From positions 4,595,519-4,659,518 of the forward strand of contig NW_006499912.1 in assembly GCF_000471905.2 (NCBI RefSeq): a stretch of 64,000 bases of DNA, read 5' to 3'. The DNA is from Amborella trichopoda (Eukaryota; Streptophyta; Magnoliopsida; Amborellales; Amborellaceae). Position numbers and translations under genes: made by a program. This document shows, one piece after another, positions 57,246 through 64,000 of the stretch (positions within the stretch are counted from its first letter, which is position 1; every line of letters begins with the position of its first letter). A model generated the notes under the pieces. That model searched no databases and was not told the DNA's origin. It was given only the letters and a program-made list of their open reading frames with translations.

Positions 57246-59764
57246 ATAATGGCATTAGTGATAAAGACAAGCAGTGGTATAGAAGCCTCCTATGTCTATG
57301 CAGCCTCCTCTGTCTATGCATAGAAAAACATAAAGGGAGCAAAGGGATCGCTTCCTATGTGACCCCACCCACATATATGGTATATGTGACTCTTGTTCTC
57401 AGCCATAAGATATGAGTGGAGGGCTTAAGGCACAATGTCACAAGCTATCACTTACCTGTCAAATCTTGATCAGACAGTTCATAATATTTTATTTTAATTT
57501 TTTATTGTACAGATAATTTTGAAGCAAAATTTGGGGCATAAATGGATATAACAAGGGCTTACATGATAAAATAGTTAAAAAATATATTTTTGGTGATGAA
57601 AGCTTACCATAATACCTTTCTGAAAATTACATGGGCATTTTGGTAATTTATTTTTATGTAAAATATTTTTTTCATTTTTTCCAGGTTTGCTTTATTTTTC
57701 TGATGGGATGTTCAAAATTTCATTAAAAAATATTTTGTAAGAAAAAAATAAAAAATAAAACAGTATTTGACATGACATTGTGGTATAAACAATCGTAATT
57801 GTTTGATTTAGATCAAACGGCTAAAAAGTGGGGTTGCATATATAACTTATTTATTGTTGGGGTCACATAAACATTTCCTAGACAAAAAAGCCTATACTCT
57901 TCTGTGCTGGAAAAAAAAATGCAATATAGTGCACTTCACTTCAAAGAAAAAAAATTCCATATCGTCTTTGTAAGTAGAAAATTCGGGCTCCAGGCACATT
58001 TTTTCTTGTCATTTTACTTGTACTTTATATTCAGTGTTCACTTAAAAAGTCTCAAGTAAAACGTAAATCGAGGGGGATGTACAAAATCTTTGGAGAACAC
58101 AACTCAACATGGACAACAGCCACGACAATTCACTGTTCGTAAAATAATAATTATTTTTAGTCATTGGATATAAAATCTAATAGATTGAAGGGTGTCATAA
58201 CAATTAAAAAGTTTTGTTTTGGATATTGTGCCCAATTAATAGCATATCTTCGAGCTTTCACATCCAACAGTCAATAATAATTGTAACCTCTTGTATGAAA
58301 TGATTACATCACTTAAATTGACCAGCCACACGAATCTAAGCTGTCCATTGAGATGAACTATAAAATGATTCATTAGCTCTGAAGGAAACCAGAGGAAAAA
58401 CTGAATTTGCCTATCACTCTTAGCCAAAGTTTGAATTTTAATGTAGGCATTTAAAAACAAACTATAATATGCATCTTTAAAAGTTGAATAAAACAATAAT
58501 AATAATAACAAATTTTCCCTCCATCAAATTCTTGCTCAGGAGCATAGTAGGCATTTACTCGAGAACCCTATTTTCTTTTTTTGTTTACAGTGTAACTCGA
58601 GTAGTCATTGTTATCTAAGTCAGTTAAGACTTTCAATAGCTTATTTAAAAGCCAAATTGGTTCTTTTTACCTTTTCTTTTTCATCAGTAAGCTTGAATTC
58701 TGGCATGCATTGTAGGACACGAAACTCAGATCCCTGAACTCCCATACTATTTGTGTTTTAGGATGTTACCCTTTAGAAACTAGATGCATTGTTCTTTCGC
58801 ATCTTGGTCTTTTTTATTTTTTATTTTTATTTAAGTATCAATTAACATAGGTTCATACTTCATGATAAGATGTGGCGAAGTGTTACGCTGTCTTCCTACC
58901 TAATGCACCCACCTCCTATAACTGAGTTTGAGACAGAGTAGGTGACAGTTTAAAATCCTTACCCTTCTTAGCCTCAATGTATAATGGCCTCCTGTATATA
59001 CATCAAAATAAAATTTACCATGCTCTCCTTTCTTTTTTGTGATTATAGTGCTCCATACTCGCACTTCCATCTTTTCGTATAGTTGAGTTATTTCATTGCA
59101 TTTGAGGAATTTATGTACTCGACAAGGTCAATCGTGTTACTAAGTTCCTTAAATTTCTGGATGAGGGTGTAATTTTATTCATTCATGGTTTTTGGCATGA
59201 GGTTTGCACTTCATTGGGAACCATTCCATTTAATGTGGTGGTCTGTCCTAATGTGTCTCCCTTTGTAGGAATCAGGTGCTCATATGTGATGTCCCCTTTG
59301 TCTCTAGCATAGTAGACCAGCTAATGTATATTTTGGTCATTTTATTTCATTATTTTTTATGTTTTGTAAATCATCGAAACAACGTTTATGGTTCAAAGAG
59401 TGAACAACTAATGTATTCCACTTGTCCATTCTAAAATGGACGGTTGAGATAGCTTTAATCATAATGTCTCCCAATTAGTCTCTTATCGTTTGATTTCAAT
59501 CAGAGGACTCAAACTTTTTATTTATTTTTTCTACAAATCATTTTGAAATGTAATTTGACGTTTCCCAATTCTCACAAGGCACACCTAAAAAACTGAAAAA
59601 CATATTATTTAATAATAAATTTATGACTAAAATGTCATTATAACTTTTTGGAGTATTTTGGTCATTTTATTTTTGTTGCGCGTTTCCAAAGAGTAAACAC
59701 ACTCCAAATTTTGTATCAAGATGATTTGTAAAAATTAAAAAAATAAAATAAAAGGTGAGGTTTG
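57246..59764. other. Intergenic stretch, no gene seen
   Basis: AT-rich with scattered A/T runs. Segments near 57530-57760 and 59330-59740 look like decayed MITEs, but I could not fix termini. No coding exon is supported. Confidence 0.45.
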
Positions 59765-60010
59765 TGTAAGCTCTCAACTTAAAATAATCAAAGTAATGTG
59801 CACCTCTAAATTTTGATAAAATATGTCAATCTGGAAACTTGCAATAGCTTAAAAATCTTTTTCCACCTATTATAATATAAATACTTAAAATCAAAATTGT
59901 AAGGTCAAGACAATCAATTGTAAGGTCTTTCAACATCAAAATCATCTCCTCGACTAAAATTTTTTAGATGCGCCTTACGTCTACAGTACAAAAGATAAGA
60001 TTATAGGTAG
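59765..60010. repeat. Copy 3 of the MITE-like family (shortened)
   Basis: It shares 'aataatcaaagtaatgtgca', 'cacctctaaattttgata', 'caatcaattgtaaggtcttt' and 'agatgcgccttacgtctac' with the copies at 4935, 31262 and 63440, but the middle is deleted. Confidence 0.65.
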
Positions 60011-60049
60011 GCGCAAAATTGTGACTAAAGCTATCGACGATTGAGAATA

Positions 60050-60770
60050 GGGCTGGTCAACCCGACCCTAAAAAATTGGGCCTTGGTCCACAAATTGTGG
60101 CCCTAGAGATGGGCTAGGGCTAGGGCTCATAAAATCAAATTGGAACAGTGAACTGCACATGGGCCCGGAAGTGGTTTAACCAGTAAACCAGTCGATTCAA
60201 TCGCTCTAACTGGATAAGTCCCCAGTGATCAAAAACGTGTTAAAAAAAAAATACAAAAAAAAATCTACTAAAATATGAAATGCATATAAAGAATGATTAA
60301 AACAAAACACATTCAAATGAGGTTGAAAATTCATGAAAAAATGGATTTAACGAATCAGCTTGTGTATAAGGGTATTTTTAATTTTTTTTGAAAAAAAGGG
60401 AAAATATAAAAGAAAGTATTAATGACCAAATTTTTTTTTAGTCTTTACCATAATGTAAATAATATTAAAAATTATATTACAAATCAAATTGCTCATTTTA
60501 AAAAAATTATATATATTTTTTGAATTTTTTAAAAAATTTTGTTGATCACTAAAAGTCTAAAACTGTCCAAAACTTGAACTAGCCACTTCTAACCAGGAGA
60601 TTAGCGATTAGATCACCCTGTTTTTTCAATAGTAGTTATGGCCTATACCAGCCCGGCCCAACCTTTCTCTTTTTTTTTCCTTTCTTTTTTTTTCATTTGT
60701 TTTTTTGCCTCCCCTAACCTTGTGGGCCATTGAGGCTACCTCGACCCGGCCCGTTGCCAAACTTAGTAAA
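60050..60770. repeat. GGCC-rich element (family 2) with nested AT-rich insert
   Basis: The left part starts 'agggctggtcaacccgaccc'; the right part has 'accagcccggcccaaccttt' and 'tcgacccggcccg'. Between them about 60150-60640 is a different, AT-rich sequence beginning near 'aacagtgaactgcac' with 'ggtttaaccagtaaaccag', probably an inserted MITE. It is related to the element at 2676. Confidence 0.45.
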
Positions 60771-61575
60771 GAATAGAAGTTGGGTGAGTTTTGCACAATG
60801 GCCACGCGACATGAAGGTTTCCCAGATACTGCGCGCGAAATATCCTCGGTGGAATGGTTTCTCGTAAGGGACAGTTTCTATGTGTCCGCCAAACACATGT
60901 AAAAATGCGCTCTTTTTAATAATTTATTTTTTAAATAGAACTTAATTCTAATTTTTAAAATATATATAATTGTAAAAATAATTTTTAGAGAATTTAATTT
61001 TATAGAATTATGAGTAGTCTGTAAAAATAATAAATTTTAAAAACTAGACATGATATTTTTTGAAAAAATATTTGATAGTTTTTTTTGGACTATTATTTAC
61101 GGTGTAAACTGGTGTAGATCTCCAACACACCATACAATTCTCCTTCCCGAAATAGAAAGCGAGTATCATCTACGGTGGCAGATTGTCCCGACAATGACAG
61201 TATTTTTAATCACCGTACAATCAATTTAATGGACGTTAGAGAAAAATATTCCATTTGCAATGGTTTTCTTTTAGTTTGTTTCTCAAAGTGTACGTTGGAA
61301 TTTAAAAACTAAAGTGGAGAATTGGGTTTTGGAATGAAGAAAAGAAGGTGATTGATTGTGTTCTAGGGTTTCAGTAGAAGAAATGAAGTTTTCTGGGTTT
61401 CGTCATTGTCAGGAATTGATTAGCGTTATCAGATCGAAGCCGAAGGAGGAGCTGGATTATTGTAGGGTTTTAGAACCTGAATCTCTAAGGTTTTTATATT
61501 AGGAAAAAAATTGAACTTTTGAAGGTTTTTCTGGCTATTGGAATTGATTAGGGTTCTTCTTGGTGGACGAAGGAG

Positions 61576-62782
61576 ATGGGAGAATCTGCAGAGGAGCAGA
61601 GTGTGCTTGATGCCACTCGTGCTATAGTGTTTAAGCAGTCGGAGCTACTTGATGGCAAGTTTGAGAAAATCAGTGGCTACGATTTCAACAATGGAGTTGA
61701 TTATGAGAAGCTTCTTGGTTCGATGATCACAACTGGTTTTCAAGCCTCGAATTTAGGCGAAGCCATCTCCACTGTGAATCAAATGGTTATTGGTTTTTTT
61801 TTCATTGCGTTTTTCCTTGAAGAAGTTCATCTGAATTGATTAATCTATTGCGTTCCTGAAAAGTTATGTTTTATATGAATTTTATCTGTTTTTGGTTGAG
61901 TTACCAATAGAATAGCTGAAAATACTGGGTTTTATTTATTCTTGAGTTGATTTATCTAAAAAATTCCTGAATAGTATTGTTGTGAATTTATTTATTAATT
62001 GATTTATCTATGAGATGCCTGAAAATGCCCTTTTTTTTTAACTGGTGATCTATGAAATGCCTGAAAATTGCTCCATTTTGAATTTGTATTTGTTCTTTAA
62101 CTAATTTGCGAATAACAATTGGTGAAAAAGCTGCATTTATTTATTTTCAATTGATTTATCGCTATAATGGCTGATAATGATTCATTTTCTTCATTTTTAA
62201 ACTGATTGATCAATAAAACGGATGAAATTGCTGCATTATTGATATATTTCACATGGATATATTTGATTATTTCATGGGTCAAAGTACGATTGGAGGCTGA
62301 GCTGTGGTGATCTTTCTGAGGATTATAGTGAAGACAAGAGAGATCTAGTGTTTAGGAGTTCCTTAAAATGTTTCTTTGCATTAGTATTTGGATTGAGTTA
62401 TCAGCTAAATAACTAATATGCTGAATTTTATTTGCTTTTGCATTGTTTTATTAATGAAAGCTGCATCTTATTTGTTTTTTAATTGAAGCATCAATAAAAT
62501 GCTAAAAAATGCTGCATTTTTTACTTTGAATTGATTTAGCAATAAAATATCTGGAAATTGCTCCATTTTTATCTATTCTTATGCCTATTTATTCAATTGT
62601 TCACTGTGTTGCAGTTAGATTGGAGGCTGAGCGATGAAGAGCCATCTGAAGACTGTAATGGAAAGGAAACAGATTTGGAGTACAGGAAGTCAGTTAAGTG
62701 TAAGGTGTTCCTAGGTTTCACCTCCAATCTCATATCTTCTGGTGTTCGGGAAACAGTCAGGTTTCTTGCAGAGCATAAAATG
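61576..62782 (+). CDS. DHS: Deoxyhypusine synthase, first two exons (partial)
   Basis: Exon 1 (61576-61785) encodes [20 protein letters not shown] ... '[20 protein letters not shown]', '[19 protein letters not shown]'. Exon 2 (62615-62782) encodes '[16 protein letters not shown]' ... '[20 protein letters not shown]', '[11 protein letters not shown]'. Both introns start GT and the internal one ends AG, phase 0. This is the N-terminal third of deoxyhypusine synthase, the cytosolic NAD-dependent enzyme that transfers the aminobutyl group of spermidine to a lysine of eIF5A, the first step of hypusine formation. '[10 protein letters not shown]' and '[15 protein letters not shown]' are characteristic and belong to the NAD/spermidine-binding core. 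The remaining exons, including the catalytic lysine, lie beyond the window. Confidence 0.95.
61895..62580 (+). repeat. Degenerate repeats in intron 1 of DHS
   Basis: A motif of the form 'attgatttatcaataaaatg' then 'cctgaaaatgctgcatttt' recurs about eight times at intervals of about 65-80 bp, with much drift (near 61905, 61950, 62005, 62050, 62150, 62205, 62490 and 62530). Old tandem expansion of intronic sequence is the likely source. Confidence 0.65.
62287..62372 (+). pseudogene. Exon-2-like remnant in intron 1 of DHS
   Basis: 'gattggaggctgagc' is identical to the start of exon 2, and the frame continues '[20 protein letters not shown]', 'VFRSSLKC', which parallels exon 2 ('[20 protein letters not shown]', 'EYRKSVKC'). 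Similarity stops after 'KC', the acceptor is weak ('gtcaaag') and no donor follows in the right place. It is therefore read as a truncated duplicated exon. Confidence 0.65.
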
Positions 62783-63114
62783 GTGAGTATTTTTTGTTAT
62801 TAATAATTGTTTATATCTTTTATAATATTATGCTTAGTTGAATAAGTTGCAATTTAATCGATGGTGATAAATTATGGGACAATATGGGTCTCTTTTTCCT
62901 AGTAATTCACTAGAAAAGGAAAAAATATGAGTATCATTGGGACATATATGGAAAATAGATAGGAAATTCTCCTCATGATATTTTTTCGAATCAAAGATGT
63001 TGTGTGAAATTTCAGCCCAAACAAATCCTTCCCGCTATTTGTTTTGACCCTTCGGCATGTACTATAGCCAGTAGGCGGTTAGCCTATGGAATCTCTTTTT
63101 ATCTGTGTATCTGT

Positions 63115-63232
63115 ATATGTGTGTGTGTGTGTGTGTTTTGGTGTGTGTATTGATATGTGTGTGCGTGTGTGTTTTGGTGTGTGTATTGATGTGTGTGTGT
63201 TTTGGTGTGTGTATTGATGTGTGTGCATTTGC
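63115..63232 (+). repeat. (TG)n-based minisatellite in DHS intron 2
   Basis: Three to four units of 'tgtgtgtgttttggtgtgtg' plus 'tattgatg' follow a plain TG run. The Cys/Val-rich open frame across it is meaningless. Confidence 0.9.
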
Positions 63233-63439
63233 AACACATTTGACTAACCCCTTTTCTATTTTTATCGTTTTTCTTTTTTTACCCGAAGCTTATAGATAGT
63301 CTTAAGATGACCAGATGAACCTAGAAAAAGGAAAAAAATGATTATGGGCTCATCTAAACTTAGATCTGATCCCCCATCAAAATGAATGAACCTTATTGAC
63401 TTTGTTCAAGAAAACCATTTTCTACAGTTTTCTTTGAAT

Positions 63440-63822
63440 TTTTGTCCTAGTGATCCAATTAAGGCGCACCTCCAAATTTTATTATAACATATAATTTTGG
63501 TGTAAAAAATTCTTTGGATTATCTGAAAATCTATTTTTATCTCTAATTATAAAATTGTAAACTCCAAAAATGGTTAAAATCAAGTAGATCTATAAACATA
63601 TGAAAATCTTGAAAATGGACAGTCTAGATAATGTGTTGCAAGATGCACTATTTATGGGACTCAAAATGTTTTTCTTTTTTTTTTCATATGAATACATCTC
63701 GATGTTGAGATGATCTATTAGAGGGTTTTTCAACATTAAAATAACTTTCTCCGATTGATTTTTGAGGTGCATCTTTAATTCTACATTTTAAGGTTGCAAC
63801 CTTATATAAACTTTTGCCTATA
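63440..63822. repeat. Copy 4 of the MITE-like family
   Basis: It runs from 'ccaattaaggcgcacctcca' to 'ttttaaggttgcaacctta'. The middle blocks 'aaaatcttgaaaatggacag', 'taatgtgttgcaagatgcac' and 'gatgttgagatgatctatt' match the copy at 4935 in order. It lies in intron 2 of DHS. Confidence 0.75.
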
Positions 63823-64000
63823 TATATATAAGGATATCATTAGCCTCAAGGTCTTGCTTGTAGGGGTCCTGTTTGGGCCTTTATTAGGTATATTGCATAT
63901 GATTTCACCATGAGTTATTGATGTGCATGTGTATATGGAACACCCAACTAATCTTACATTTCTAATGATGTTCTACCATATTTGGCTCCTTTTATGTCAA

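Noticed and set aside
63105..63299. Cys/Val-rich 64-codon frame
   Set aside because: Translation of a TG minisatellite in DHS intron 2.
1..64000. CRISPR array, operon, prokaryotic or viral genes, tRNA or rRNA
   Set aside because: Repeats present are eukaryotic satellites, microsatellites and transposons. Genes are spliced. No cloverleaf-type tRNA or rRNA segment was recognised by eye, though a covariance-model scan could still find a small RNA.

Overview
This is nuclear DNA from a flowering plant. It is AT-rich, has large introns with GT..AG borders, TC/AG microsatellites, a chromovirus-like solo LTR, hAT and Mutator-type elements, and plant L1- and RTE-type LINEs. The proteins are clearly angiosperm-like, but the species cannot be fixed from the sequence. 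A basal eudicot or magnoliid with a TE-rich genome is only a guess.

Four genuine genes can be supported, all on the + strand. (1) The last three exons of a YqgF/RuvX-like RNase H-fold nuclease lie at 1065-2192. (2) A 140-residue, six-exon protein of unassigned function lies at 11667-32179, with an N-terminal CPHC pair and a hydrophobic Gly/Ala-rich remainder. (3) A mitochondrial-type IscA iron-sulfur assembly protein has exons at 40997-41186, 55753-55870 and 56318-56420. (4) The first two exons of deoxyhypusine synthase lie at 61576-62782, and this gene runs off the window. The genes are neighbours on a chromosome, not an operon, and no shared pathway is implied.

Most of the sequence is mobile or duplicated DNA in introns and intergenic space. 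Intron 3 of gene 2 holds the most complex locus. An LTR retrotransposon (13267-23939, target duplication AAGAA) sits inside an RTE-type LINE. Its 5' LTR is interrupted by tandem copies of the host gene's own exons 1-3, and an inverted copy follows in the internal region. The same element carries a fragment resembling lysine-ketoglutarate reductase/saccharopine dehydrogenase and a 5'-truncated L1 LINE with an internal 542-bp duplication. Intergenic DNA after gene 2 has a CpG- and palindrome-rich satellite (about 21 units of roughly 175 bp) split by a likely solo LTR.

The IscA gene has an internal tandem duplication of exon 1 plus most of intron 1; the second exon 1 has decayed. Each copy of the intron later received its own insertions. 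Copy 1 received a LINE, an hAT transposon inside it, and a Mutator-type MITE inside the hAT. Copy 2 received a foldback element and an hAT-derived MITE. A small family of about 0.25-0.4 kb MITEs and GGGTC- or GGCC-rich elements is scattered through the rest.

No tRNA, rRNA, CRISPR array or virus-like gene was recognised. All coordinates and repeat comparisons were made by eye, so edges of degenerate repeats are approximate.
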